Positions 1-8,591 of a DNA stretch of 64,000 bases are shown here, piece by piece (positions within the stretch are counted from its first letter, which is position 1; the number at the start of each line of letters is the position of its first letter). The position numbers and the translations under genes are program-made. Origin of the DNA: Sphingomonas citri (GTDB lineage: Bacteria; Pseudomonadota; Alphaproteobacteria; Sphingomonadales; Sphingomonadaceae). The notes beneath the pieces were generated by a model. That model did no database searches. It was not told where the DNA came from and worked only from the letters and a program-made list of their open reading frames with translations. Location of the stretch: positions 1-64,000 of the forward strand of contig NZ_JAHXZN010000009.1 of the NCBI RefSeq assembly GCF_019429485.1. Direction: 5' to 3'.

Positions 1-25
1 GATCGCGGCGGCAAGCGGGTCCATC

Positions 26-1465
26 TCAGTCGCGCTGCACCTGCACGATGCGCCCCGGCGCGCCGTTCACCACCTCCGCAACCGCCAGAAAGCGCCGGGG
101 TGTCGCGGTGCTGCCCTGAACGATCTGCCGGATCGGACCCGATGCGTTGACGATCGCCGCACCTGCCGGGTTGCTCATGAAGTTCGCAAGCGGCTCTACC
201 GCACCACTGCCGTCCGCATTGGCGGTCAGCACGAGCATGTAAGGCTTTTTGGGCTGCAAACCGGTAACGGCACTTTGCACGACCTGAATGATGCCCTGGT
301 CGAAGAGGGTGATGCTGCTTGCTGTACCTTTGCCGCCGATCGGCCCCATGGTCAGATGCAACGCCTTGCCGGCCGTGCCGAGCGGCTGGAGATTGTCGGT
401 GCCGGGGCCTGTCGGAACTGCGTTCGACACATAGGCGATCGCCTGCGGTGCCTGTCCGACCGGCACGGTGGCAACGACCGTGTTGCCAGCGGTGTCGATC
501 GCGGCGAGCTCATCGGCATTCTCCAGCCCGACGTAGATGCGCCGGCCGTCGCCCGATGGCCAGACACCGTGCGGCATCTTGCCGACCGGGATGGTGGCGA
601 CGGGCGCGAAGTCGGATGTGCGGAACACCTTCACCGCATTCTCTCCGCCGACCGTCACATAGGCGAACTGCCCCTTGGCCGTGCGGGCGAAGTTGACATG
701 GTTGGTGATCGGCCCGGTATCCAGCACCTTCAGGATCGCGAAGGGTGGTCTCGCATCGAATGCGACCGTCTTGCCGATGTCCTTCAGCGTGAACCACACC
801 TGCTTGCCGTCCGGCGTCGCGGCAATATTGGGACAGAACGGGCTTGGCTGTGCCACCTGTCCGACCTGCGCGTGGGTCGCGACATCGAACACGGCCAGCA
901 CCGGATTGAACGACGAACAGACATAGCCGTACCGGCCATCGGGAGAGAAGATCGTCATGCCCGGACCACCGGGCGTCTTGATGCGCCCCGTCTCCTTGTA
1001 CGTCGTAGGGTCGAGCACGGCGATATAGTCCTCGCCGCGTACCGTAACCCACACCTCCTTGCCGTTTGGCGTGAAGAACGCCTCGTGCGGACTGCGCCCG
1101 ACATAGGTCGTGTGCTTGACGGTGTTGGTGGCGGTGTCGATCCACGACACGGCGTTCGATCCGATCGACACGACCGCCAAGGTCTTCCCGTCCGGCGAGA
1201 AGCCGAGGCCGTGGACCAGCACCTGTCCCTTGTAGAGCGGCGAAAAGTTCATCGGCTGGGGATCGCCCAGCTTGATGACGCCGAGCAGCCGGTTGTCGGC
1301 CGGGTCCGTCACCGACACCGTGTTGGAGAATTGTTCGGACGCATAGACGCGGTCGCGGTGGCTGACGGGTACGTCCCTGGCGTTCCATGGCGCCTGCTGG
1401 GCCATGGCGATCCCCGGTGCGGCGCTCATCAGCAAGGCGGCCGAGCGCAGGATGGTCCGGATCAT
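26..1465 (-). CDS. Secreted YVTN-type beta-propeller protein
   Basis: The 479-residue product begins with a signal peptide (Ala-rich core, cleavage likely after GIAMA near residue 22) and then carries repeated blade-like units such as FSPDGK, FTPNGK and ATPDGK with VxVxD strands. This is the pattern of YVTN/40-residue beta-propeller repeat proteins, which fold as periplasmic propellers. The last ~110 residues depart from the repeat pattern and look like a separate beta-rich tail. The start codon lies one base after the stop of the DUF305 gene, so the two form an operon. DUF305 and propeller genes are often found near copper genes, but the substrate here cannot be read from sequence. Confidence 0.85.
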   Translation of the reverse strand: MIRTILRSAALLMSAAPGIAMAQQAPWNARDVPVSHRDRVYASEQFSNTVSVTDPADNRLLGVIKLGDPQPMNFSPLYKGQVLVHGLGFSPDGKTLAVVSIGSNAVSWIDTATNTVKHTTYVGRSPHEAFFTPNGKEVWVTVRGEDYIAVLDPTTYKETGRIKTPGGPGMTIFSPDGRYGYVCSSFNPVLAVFDVATHAQVGQVAQPSPFCPNIAATPDGKQVWFTLKDIGKTVAFDARPPFAILKVLDTGPITNHVNFARTAKGQFAYVTVGGENAVKVFRTSDFAPVATIPVGKMPHGVWPSGDGRRIYVGLENADELAAIDTAGNTVVATVPVGQAPQAIAYVSNAVPTGPGTDNLQPLGTAGKALHLTMGPIGGKGTASSITLFDQGIIQVVQSAVTGLQPKKPYMLVLTANADGSGAVEPLANFMSNPAGAAIVNASGPIRQIVQGSTATPRRFLAVAEVVNGAPGRIVQVQRD

Positions 1466-1466
1466 G

Positions 1467-1850
1467 TCAGTGCTCCATATGGCTGTGGTGGTCGCCGCCC
1501 TGCGTCGGGGCTGGCGTCGAAGGGGGTAGCGGCTGACCGATCGCCAGCTTCATGGCGGCGATCTCCTGCTGCTGATCAATGATGATCTCCTGCGCGATGC
1601 GCTTGAGCTGCTCGTTGTGGCCGTAGCGAAGCTCCGCCACCGCCATATCGATGGCACCCTGATGATGCGGAAGCATCATCGTGACGAAGTCGCGGTCGAC
1701 GTCGCCGGACGGCTTGACCATCATGCCCGCCATCATCCGGTCCATCGCGGCAGCCACCATGCTGGCGTAACCACCGGCAGGGGCGGCCGCGACTGCGCCT
1801 GTGAGCAGGGCCGAAGCAGTCAGACCGAGCATCCAATATCGTCTACGCAT
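1467..1850 (-). CDS. DUF305 family exported protein
   Basis: A 127-residue product with a signal peptide (MRRRYW start, hydrophobic stretch, AxA at VAAA). The mature part has the DUF305 hallmarks: a Met-rich helix (MDRMMAGMM), MMLPHHQGAIDMA, and a helix ending before a His-rich tail (DHHSHMEH). DUF305 proteins are ferritin-like helical proteins implicated in metal, often copper, handling. Two upstream in-frame ATGs exist (1865 and 1880). I prefer 1850 because GGAGG precedes it closely and it gives a clean signal peptide. Two more DUF305 proteins are encoded at 50848 and 51525 in the copper cluster. Confidence 0.85.
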   Translation of the reverse strand: MRRRYWMLGLTASALLTGAVAAAPAGGYASMVAAAMDRMMAGMMVKPSGDVDRDFVTMMLPHHQGAIDMAVAELRYGHNEQLKRIAQEIIIDQQQEIAAMKLAIGQPLPPSTPAPTQGGDHHSHMEH

Positions 1851-1997
1851 AAGCCTCCGGCGCATCAGTCCTGAAAGCATAGACGACGCTCGTCCGGGTT
1901 TATTCCATGGGTGAGCCGGTTATCAGCCTTCCCGATTGGGAAGGTCAATCGAGATCCTGGGCCGCAAACCGGCTACGCCTCGCGGATCGGGGGCTGA

Positions 1998-2064
1998 TTT
2001 TCCCGAAATATGCTCCCGATTGCCTTTTCCCGAAATGCGGCATCGGAGACGGAGTTTCGGGAAA
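1998..2064 (+). repeat. TTTCCCGAAA module, copy 1
   Basis: Three units follow each other: TTTCCCGAAA, CTCCCGATTGCC, TTTCCCGAAA (1998-2037), then an inverted TTTCGGGAAA at 2055-2064. Nearly the same arrangement occurs at 61008-61074, and the three-unit core occurs in reverse orientation at 16605-16642 and 39002-39038. Each unit is close to palindromic, as expected for a protein-binding site. The binding protein is unknown. Confidence 0.75.
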
Positions 2065-2086
2065 GCTCGAGCGCTCGAAAACTGGC

Positions 2087-2261
2087 GTGACCGAGCCCGC
2101 TGCTGGCGCAGCGGGTCCGGGGTCAGGAGCCGAGAGGTGATCGCATCAGCGGGGGCAGCGCTGCGCTGTTTGGATGGCTCCACGCTGCCCCCGCTGCTAC
2201 CAAGGGGTGTCATTTCTATCTGGCGCAGGATGTGCCTTTTCTAACTAGCGGCAACACGTAG
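2087..2261 (+). repeat. Module X (right-type IS end with hairpins), copy A
   Basis: This block is shared with 28781-28957 and 61097-61271. It holds a small hairpin (CCCGCTGC / GCAGCGGG, 2096-2115), a large one (CAGCGGGGGCAGCG at 2147-2160 with CGCTGCCCCCGCTG at 2183-2196, 22-base loop), then two direct repeats R1 (GTGTCATTTCTATCTGGCG, 2207-2225) and R2 (2231-2250), and ends in GCAACACGTA. R1 and R2 are inverted relatives of R3 and R4 in the adjoining module Y. I read it as the right end of an ISNCY-type element placed against the left end of the next. Confidence 0.7.
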
Positions 2262-2263
2262 TG

Positions 2264-2310
2264 TAAGCGCTAAGTACAAATGGCACCAGCCCGCTAGATA
2301 GAAATGGCAC
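2264..2310 (+). repeat. Module Y (left-type IS end), copy 1
   Basis: It contains R3 (TACAAATGGCAC, 2275-2286) and R4 (CGCTAGATAGAAATGGCAC, 2292-2310), two direct repeats spaced about 17 bases apart. Both are reverse complements of the R1/R2 type. The same module precedes transposase copies 2 (28958-29006) and 3 (54330-54378). It is therefore the likely left terminus and transposase-binding region of the element whose transposase starts at 2375. Confidence 0.7.
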
Positions 2311-2374
2311 TCTGCGGTGCTCTCAGCGGGTCGCCGGTGTCATAGCCGTTCTCGGCAACGAGGACGCGCATTGT

Positions 2375-3793
2375 ATGACGGTGCTGGCAATGAGTGCTGC
2401 TGAGATCACCCGCTTCGACACGCTGATGCGGCTCGACCGCGGCGAGATCCGGGTTACGGGCGCAATGGAGCTGCTCGGCTTGGCCAGACGGCAGGTGTAC
2501 CGGCTGCTGGGCCGCCTGCGAGAGGACGGCGCCAGCGGCCTGGTGTCGCGCAAGCGAGGACGCCCGAGCAACCGGCGCTACAGCGACGCCTTCCGCGCCC
2601 AAGTGGTCACGCTGGTGCGTGAGCACTACGCCGACTTCGGACCGACGCTCGCGCGCGAGTACCTCGCCGAGCGCCATGGCATCGGCCTGTCGTGCGAGAC
2701 CCTGCGCCGCATCATGCTGGAGGCGGGACTGTGGCAGGACCGTGCGGCCAAGCGCCCTCGCCCGTACCAGCCGCGCTACCGGCGCGACTGCCGCGGCGAG
2801 CTCGTCCAGGTCGACGGCTCCAAGCACTGGTGGTTCGAGGGCCGCGGTCCGCAATGCACGCTCCTGGTCTTCATCGACGATGCCACCAGCGAGCTTATGC
2901 ACGTCGAGATGGTCGAGAGCGAGAGCACCTTCTCCTACATGCGCGCGACGAGGACCTATCTCGAGCGGCACGGCAAGCCGGTGGCCTTCTACACCGACAA
3001 GCACAGCGCCTTTCGCAACAACACGGCCTCGGCGAAGGGTGACGGCATGACCCACCTCGGGCGTGCGCTGGACCGGCTCAACATCGAGCTGATCTGCGCA
3101 AACTCGCCGCAGGCGAAGGGACGCGTCGAGCGGGTCAACGCGACGCTGCAGGACCGTCTGGTCAAGGCGATGCGGCTACAGCGCATCTCCACCATCGACC
3201 AAGCCAACGCCTTCCTCCCCTCCTACATGGCGCAGCACAATCGACGGTTCGCCAAGGCGCCGTTCGACCCGCGCGACCTTCACCGGCCGCTTGCCATCCA
3301 TGAAGACCTGGAAGCGGAGCTGGTCTGGCGCGAGCAGCGCACCGTCACCGGTGCCCTCACCTTGCACTACAACAAGGCCATGTTCATCCTCGAGCCCTCC
3401 CCTGCGTCGCAGGCGCTCGCGCGGAAGAAGGTCGACGTGTGCGAGTACCCGGATGGCCGGCTCGAGATCCAGCACGAGGGCACGGTCCTGCCCTATCGCA
3501 TGTTCGACAAGATGCGCCGGGTGAACCAGGCCGCCGTGGTCGACAACAAGCATCTCGACGCGGCGCTGGCGCTCGCCCGCGTGATACAGCAAGCTCAGCC
3601 ACACCATGCCAAGCGCAACAACAACGAGCCGGCGCGCACCGCGCAGCCCGTCGGACCGTTCAAGGCGCCCTCCCCGGCTTCATCCGCCCAGAAGCTCGAC
3701 CGTCGTACGCTCGGCAACGGCAGGCTCAAGCGTGGGCCGCGTCTCTCCAACGAGGACCTGGTTGCGCGGGGCCTTAGTGAGTACGCTCGCTAG
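2375..3793 (+). mobile_element. ISNCY (IS1202-type) transposase, copy 1
   Basis: A 472-residue DDE transposase. The N-terminal ~110 residues form a helix-turn-helix region (RRQVYRLLGRLRE) with an RKRGRPSNRR basic stretch. The integrase core follows, with likely catalytic D147 (QVDGS), D208 (YTDKHS) and E252 (GRVERVN). It opens with MTVLAMSAAE, the conserved start of this group. The reading frame is intact. It resembles copy 2 (29068-30498) closely and copy 3 (54441-55853) less, so the three are diverged relatives, not recent duplicates. I could not find a matching right terminus downstream of its stop codon. Confidence 0.9.
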
Positions 3794-4017
3794 CGTCCGG
3801 ACCCGCCCAAACACGGTCGCTCAAGGGTTTTCAGCCACGTCCCGAAACCTGCCACTCGTTCATGTGACACTATCAGACTTGTGCGTGGCGTGGTCGCCAT
3901 GGAGCCGTTTGCAGCTCGAACTGCCTTCGCGGTGGACGCTTGACGCACGATCAGCCCTTCCCTTTCCGCACAGACAGGTCTCAAATGTAAGAGCACACTT
4001 CAGTGAGAGTGCAGTGG

Positions 4018-4566
4018 ATGCGAGGCAATCTTAGATTTCCAATTTGCTCAGCGGCAGGTGCAACGCTGCTGCTCTCCACCCCGGTGTATGCTGGGCCAAG
4101 CGGTTGGGGCGCCGCGAGCGATATCGGCAGAGATGGGCTTGTAGTCGCAGCTTTGCTTACGCCTGCGATCAAAGCAGATTGGCGAGGCGACTTGGAGAAC
4201 GGCGGCGCCATGCTTGCTGCGGGTTCGGCCACCTGGGCTCTTAAGGAGCTCGTTCACGAACGGAGGCCCGATAAGTCGGACAATCTTAGCTTTCCATCAG
4301 GGCACACCTCTGTTTCTTTCGCTGCGGCGATGGCCCTTAAAAGGAGATATGGCTGGCAGCTTGGCGCTCCAGCACTGGCTGTGGCCAGCTTTGTCGGCAT
4401 TGCACGCGTGAGGGCGAACAAGCACTTTGTACATGACGTTATCGCCGGCGCTGCGCTAGGCAGTGCGAGCAGCCTTCTCATAGTCTCCAAAAGAAGCGAC
4501 CCTATCTTAGTTTCGCCCTGGATCGAGCGCCGAGGCGGGGGGGTCGGCATCTCGGTAGCCTTCTGA
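4018..4566 (+). CDS. PAP2-family phosphatase
   Basis: A 182-residue exported or membrane protein. From the ATG it has a signal sequence (MRGNLRF, hydrophobic core, VYA) and all three PAP2 motifs: KxxxxxxRP (K76, R83, P84), PSGH (93-96), and RxxxxxHxxxD (R130, H136, D140; the usual Ser before Arg is Ala). PAP2 enzymes are acid phosphatases acting on lipid phosphates or undecaprenyl diphosphate at the periplasmic face. A GTG 15 bases upstream is an alternative start with no better ribosome binding site. It stands alone after transposase copy 1; a 224-base gap before it holds nothing I recognise. Confidence 0.85.
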   Translation: MRGNLRFPICSAAGATLLLSTPVYAGPSGWGAASDIGRDGLVVAALLTPAIKADWRGDLENGGAMLAAGSATWALKELVHERRPDKSDNLSFPSGHTSVSFAAAMALKRRYGWQLGAPALAVASFVGIARVRANKHFVHDVIAGAALGSASSLLIVSKRSDPILVSPWIERRGGGVGISVAF

Positions 4567-4678
4567 GGATGTTGCGGCTCGAGCGAGCCGACGGGAACTA
4601 CACCGACTTGGCGGTTGGTCTGTCGCGTTGCCAGGCAGCAAACGATGCCCCATGGTCAACCTTTTCAAGCGCCGATCT

Positions 4679-5392
4679 TCAGATGGAAGGTTTGCGGTCG
4701 AGCGCTCGAAGCAGATCTTCGTCCTCCGACCTCAACCACTCTTTGATAGTGTGATCAGGAACTTCATAGTGCGCGGCGAGCTGGTCCAATGACAGGCTGG
4801 TCGCTCGGTCGATGAAGTCTGGAGGTACAGATCGCGCACGATCGTCATCGTTAAGCGGGGCTGCTGCCACAGACGATGACCCGACCTCATGCGCGAAGGT
4901 CTCGCGGAACCAGCGCCGGGTCGCCGGCGGGGCGGCCTCAAGGCCGGGCTCCGCCAGCGTGATGAGAAGATCCAGCGCAAGCCTGGCATCGCGCAGCTCA
5001 CGCAGGATCGCCAGCAGCTCCTGCGGGGTGATCAGATAGCCATGGTCGCTGTCGGCGTGCTGGGCTTCTACCAACCGGTGCAGCGCCGCCACGACGTCCA
5101 ATATCGGATCCACGTCAGGCAGGCTATCCAGGAGCGGCGTCGCGCGCGAGCCACCCAGCGCCAGGAACGGATCGAGCGTCCCGGCTCCGAAGCGATGTTC
5201 CAAGCTCGCCAGCGTGACCGCATCGAGATTGCTGTGCTCCAACCTCGCATTTCGGACCGTGCCCGCGGAGCATCCGAGCCGGTCGGCCAAGTTGACGTCG
5301 TTGAGACCGTATCGCCGCTGTATGGCGGTGACGATCGCGCGGACGGCGGCGCGGTAAGATCGCGTTGACGGCAGGTGTCGAGTGCTCGGCAT
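4679..5392 (-). CDS. Putative HTH regulator, unassigned family
   Basis: A 237-residue soluble protein. Residues ~15-65 look like a helix-turn-helix of the lambda-repressor or XRE kind (NLADRLGCSAGTVRNAR followed by TLASLEHRFG). A second short segment near the C-terminus (LSLDQLAAHYEVPDHTIKEWLR) also resembles a helix-turn-helix. The middle is helical with no domain I recognise. It is transcribed away from the hemerythrin gene at 5488, so the 95-base gap probably holds both promoters. The start at 5392 (MPSTRHL) is chosen over 5473 because the longer version would run over that promoter. The function is inferred only from the HTH pattern. Confidence 0.55.
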   Translation of the reverse strand: MPSTRHLPSTRSYRAAVRAIVTAIQRRYGLNDVNLADRLGCSAGTVRNARLEHSNLDAVTLASLEHRFGAGTLDPFLALGGSRATPLLDSLPDVDPILDVVAALHRLVEAQHADSDHGYLITPQELLAILRELRDARLALDLLITLAEPGLEAAPPATRRWFRETFAHEVGSSSVAAAPLNDDDRARSVPPDFIDRATSLSLDQLAAHYEVPDHTIKEWLRSEDEDLLRALDRKPSI

Positions 5393-5487
5393 GACGCTCA
5401 ACACTTTGCGCCCGGTCTGCCGCTGCTGACAAGACCTTGAACTGCTTCGCCGCGATATCGCGTCCACCACCAACGCGCGGAGACGAG

Positions 5488-5913
5488 ATGACCATAGCGA
5501 GAACCATGCTGGACAAGCAGCACGCGTCGCTCAAGGAAAGTGCAGCCGCCCTACGCTTCGAAGTGGATCGACCAACGCCAGATATGGAGGCGCTTGCGCG
5601 CGCCAAATGGAGGCTCGGCTACAGGCTCGCGGTACACCTCGCCCATGAAGACCGGCACGTCTACCCTATCCTTATCGCCCACGCTGACCATCGGATCGCA
5701 AGCTTGGCTGCTCTATACGAGCGCGAGATGGGCGATCTGGATCAGCGCTTTCGAGACTATATCGCACGATGGTCCTCGGATATGGTCACCAGCGAATGGC
5801 CTGCGTACCGGCTCGCTACCTACACCATCCTTGACGCTTTAGCACAGCGGATCGATCGCGAGGATCGCGAACTCTACCCCCTTGTCGACGACGAACGAGC
5901 AAGTCGCAGGTAG
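5488..5913 (+). CDS. Hemerythrin HHE-type domain protein
   Basis: A 141-residue all-helical soluble protein. The metal-ligand pattern of the HHE family is visible: H in DKQHASL, HLAHEDRHVYP in the second helix pair, and DREDRELYPLVDD at the end. The last ligand position normally holds His and here appears as Glu, which does occur in the family. Such proteins bind a di-iron centre and are linked to oxygen, NO or iron sensing and storage. The start is fixed by GGAGACG just upstream of the ATG. The divergent regulator at 4679-5392 is a candidate controller. Confidence 0.7.
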   Translation: MTIARTMLDKQHASLKESAAALRFEVDRPTPDMEALARAKWRLGYRLAVHLAHEDRHVYPILIAHADHRIASLAALYEREMGDLDQRFRDYIARWSSDMVTSEWPAYRLATYTILDALAQRIDREDRELYPLVDDERASRR

Positions 5914-6046
5914 GTGCAGACGGGCCAAGCCGAGGTGGAGCGATCGGATGCCCTCCGAGCTAGCTTTGCCTCCAAGATCCGAACACGGCTAGCTTTGCCG
6001 CCACCTTTGAACATGTTACGCTGATCGTCGGATTGGGAGAAGCCTT

Positions 6047-6442
6047 ATGAGGATGCTCACCAAAGTCGTGCTGCATGTTGCCGCTGCCGCCGTCGTGACT
6101 CCGTCGCCCGCTGTGGCGCGAGGCAGGGACGATTGGCACCGCGGGCATGATCACCATCGCGATCGCGACGACACGGCCGCTGGCGTGGCGCTCGGTGTCG
6201 GCCTTCTCGGCATCGCGGTGGCAGTGGCTGCCAGGAACCGGCAGCGAGAAGCGGACCAGCGCGATACATATCGTTATGGCTATGGCGGCGGCTATGGCGG
6301 CGGCTATGGCGGAGGCGTCTACTCGCCGGGACGTGACGTAAATTGTTACCGTACTCAGCGCCGCTGCTATGTGCGCGGCCAATTCTCCTACGGCTGGACC
6401 GACCGCGAGTTCGCCTATGATCCCTACAGAAGGGGGTACTGA
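6047..6442 (+). CDS. Small exported Gly/Tyr-rich protein
   Basis: A 131-residue protein with a signal peptide (MRMLTKVV, Ala-rich core, AVARG). The mature part starts His/Asp-rich (DWHRGHDHHRDRDD), then has a short hydrophobic segment (GVALGVGLLGIAVAVAA) and three YGGG repeats, and ends with NCYRTQRRCYVRGQF. It matches a common type of small sphingomonad envelope protein with no known function. A ribosome binding site (GGGAGAAG) precedes the ATG. The next gene starts three bases after its stop, so they share an operon. The DNA repeats at 6280-6318 are the coding source of YGGG. Confidence 0.75.
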   Translation: MRMLTKVVLHVAAAAVVTPSPAVARGRDDWHRGHDHHRDRDDTAAGVALGVGLLGIAVAVAARNRQREADQRDTYRYGYGGGYGGGYGGGVYSPGRDVNCYRTQRRCYVRGQFSYGWTDREFAYDPYRRGY

Positions 6443-6444
6443 CC

Positions 6445-6915
6445 ATGCGCCACGGGATCGTCGCGATCCTAGCCGCGACCGCGCTCTCCTCCTCGCTTCC
6501 GGCCAGCACTCCTCCGGCCGCTGCGAGGAAGCCGCCTCCGGCAGCCGTCACCATGGACCTCGCCGTCACCGACGCGGTTCGCTCGGTGCTCACCGGACGG
6601 TTCGACGAGGGCCACGTCGCCATGCTCCAGGCGCTGGGTCATCAGCAGGCGGTGGCTGCGACGTGCCGCGGCTTCTCGATCGACCCCAAGGCCTACGCCG
6701 ACGAATTTGACCTCATCTACGACGGCGTCGACGGTAAGCCGCGGGCGCTCTCGCCGGCGCAGAGAGTCGAGGTGGAACGCACGGCCACCTTGGCGCTTGG
6801 CATGATGTTCGGGGGACAGGTCGCCATCGCGGCGAACAGTCATGAGGCGTTCTGCTCGGCGGCAGTGCGGGAACGCGCGAGCGGGGCTGCCAAACATCTG
6901 GTCTGGAAGAGCTAG
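6445..6915 (+). CDS. Hypothetical periplasmic protein
   Basis: A 156-residue protein with a signal peptide (MRHGIVAIL to ASTPPAAA). The mature part is helical with two cysteines (TCRGF and EAFCSAA) that could form a disulphide. No family is recognised. It follows the Gly/Tyr-rich gene with a strong GGGGG ribosome binding site that overlaps the end of that gene, so the two are translated together. No metal-binding or catalytic signature is visible. Confidence 0.65.
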   Translation: MRHGIVAILAATALSSSLPASTPPAAARKPPPAAVTMDLAVTDAVRSVLTGRFDEGHVAMLQALGHQQAVAATCRGFSIDPKAYADEFDLIYDGVDGKPRALSPAQRVEVERTATLALGMMFGGQVAIAANSHEAFCSAAVRERASGAAKHLVWKS

Positions 6916-7034
6916 CCACGGTTCGTTCGGCTCCGCGCCGGAGACGAGGCTTCGTTCGGGAGGATCGGCTAAAGCAGCCAAATTCTACCTGACAGAATGC
7001 CACTTTCCCGACGCAGTGCGGAGACTGACCAAGG

Positions 7035-8144
7035 ATGGCCTCATCGGGAGAACCGGCGGTGTCCACGGCAAGAGCAGGATGGTGGACGCGGCTGACGACG
7101 ATCCTCTGGTTCATCGCGGCCCTGGCCTTTCTGCTGGCCGCACCGGTGCTGCTTCAGGCATTCTGGCTCGCCCTACCGCTGACGGTCCTCCTGGCTGCCG
7201 TGCTGTCGCTGCCGATCGCCTGGCTGTGGCGCCGCTTCGTGACGACGGGGCGCTTGTTCACGGCGTGGCTTCCTCTCTCCATCGCAACCTCGATACTGCT
7301 GGCAGCGCTCCTCGCCGCGCCGGTCTATTATCTCGCATCGATCACGCAGGTGGCGCCCGCTTTGGTGCCGCAGGTGACGTTGACCAACGGCGAGAAGCGC
7401 ATCGTCTTCCAGGGCATGCAGCACGTCGCCGCGTCACGCTTCTTCAAGGGAGTAGCGTTCGACCTCGAGGACGCGCTGGCGCGCGGGTACGTGCTCTACT
7501 ACGAGGGTGTCGCGCCCTCCACTCCGGCGAACGATCGCTGGTTCGAGCAGGTGGCGACGCATGGACGCGATCTGACGACCGCCTATCGCGAACTCGGAGA
7601 GGTCTGCGGCCTCGACTTCCAAAGCGACTATCTGCGCGTGGTGGTCAACGACTCGCTGGTGCATCCTCGAAACCACGTAATCGCCGACGTGGACACGACG
7701 CAGCTTCGTGCCGAATATGGCCGCCTGATCGCCAGCGATCCGAAGTTCGCCGCGGGGACGGCCGAGGCGGCTGATGTGCCCGATACCGGTGGGCTCGATC
7801 GCATCGTCGGCTGGCTGCGCCGCGGGACGGACGGACAACGAGAGATGGCCGGTGTCCTGTGCCGCGGCTTCATGACGCGCGCGATGACGCGATCGAACGA
7901 TGCCGGCAACCGGCTACCGCTCGACCCGTTGATCCTAGACTATCGCAATCGCGTCCTCTCGCAGCGTTTGTTGGCGGAGCCGCGTCGACTGATCTATGTC
8001 ACCTACGGCGCCAAGCATCTCCCAGGCACCTTCGCGCTGCTGAGGCATGCGGACCCACGCTGGCGGGTCGCGTCGGTCAAATGGCTGCGGACGATCGACA
8101 GTCCAGAAAGCTACTCGGCCAACCTACCGGGCATCACCGATTGA
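7035..8144 (+). CDS. TraB/TIKI-superfamily-like membrane protein
   Basis: A 369-residue protein. Three hydrophobic segments lie in the first ~110 residues (around 22-45, 48-65 and 78-105). A soluble domain follows with motifs of the TraB/PrgY/GumN (TIKI) metal-dependent protease-like superfamily: QGMQHVA near residue 125, an acidic YYEGV, and TYGAKHLPGTFALL near residue 325. Family members hydrolyse or sense peptides outside the cytoplasm; the substrate is unknown here. The next gene starts 15 bases downstream and encodes a PliG-like protein, so an envelope role is likely. Family membership is inferred from the spaced GxxH motifs. Confidence 0.6.
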   Translation: MASSGEPAVSTARAGWWTRLTTILWFIAALAFLLAAPVLLQAFWLALPLTVLLAAVLSLPIAWLWRRFVTTGRLFTAWLPLSIATSILLAALLAAPVYYLASITQVAPALVPQVTLTNGEKRIVFQGMQHVAASRFFKGVAFDLEDALARGYVLYYEGVAPSTPANDRWFEQVATHGRDLTTAYRELGEVCGLDFQSDYLRVVVNDSLVHPRNHVIADVDTTQLRAEYGRLIASDPKFAAGTAEAADVPDTGGLDRIVGWLRRGTDGQREMAGVLCRGFMTRAMTRSNDAGNRLPLDPLILDYRNRVLSQRLLAEPRRLIYVTYGAKHLPGTFALLRHADPRWRVASVKWLRTIDSPESYSANLPGITD

Positions 8145-8158
8145 GCGAGGGACCAGAC

Positions 8159-8554
8159 ATGAGAACCTTGATGCCCCTCGGCGCCGCGCTGCTGCTCGTA
8201 TCGCCGGTGATCGCCGACGAGGGCAGCCGGACCATAAAGGTGCAGTTCACGAAAGGTGCAAGCGCGAAGGTCATCAAAGGTAGTCTACGGGGCTATGAGA
8301 GCGTCAACTACACCGTATCCGCCCGCGCCGGGCAGACGATGACCGTTCGGCTGACGACCGCCAACGGATCGAACTACTTCAACGTGACAGAGCCCGGCAA
8401 GGACGAAGCACTGTTCAACGGCTCGGTCGCTGGCAACAAGTTCGGCGGCACGCTGCCCTCGACTGGCACCTACACGGTACAGGTATACCTCATGCGAAAC
8501 GCCGCGCGGCGCGGCGAGACCGCAGCGTACACCCTGACCATCGCCGTGCGCTGA
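8159..8554 (+). CDS. PliG-like (g-type lysozyme inhibitor) exported protein
   Basis: A 131-residue protein with a signal peptide (MRTLMPLGAALLLVSPVIA). The mature domain is a beta sandwich with the family pattern: KGSLRGYESVNYTV, RAGQTMTVRL, NYFNV, GTYTVQVYLMR, and the final ARRGETAAYTL. This is the pattern of PliG, the periplasmic inhibitor of g-type lysozyme, and of related pre-peptidase-like domains. The ribosome binding site AGGGA precedes the ATG. With the LprI-like protein at 12220 it would be the second lysozyme-inhibitor-like protein in the segment. Inhibitor activity is inferred from the family. Confidence 0.7.
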   Translation: MRTLMPLGAALLLVSPVIADEGSRTIKVQFTKGASAKVIKGSLRGYESVNYTVSARAGQTMTVRLTTANGSNYFNVTEPGKDEALFNGSVAGNKFGGTLPSTGTYTVQVYLMRNAARRGETAAYTLTIAVR

Positions 8555-8591
8555 TCCTCGCCACCGGCGCCTGGACGAATGACCGTCGCCC

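Noticed and set aside
275-1582. A 435-codon open frame on the plus strand
   Set aside because: It lies antisense to the beta-propeller gene, has Arg/His-heavy low-quality composition, and the minus strand has a signal peptide and repeat motifs.
6280-6318. GGCTATGGCGGC tandem DNA repeat
   Set aside because: It is coding sequence for the YGGG repeats of the small exported protein.
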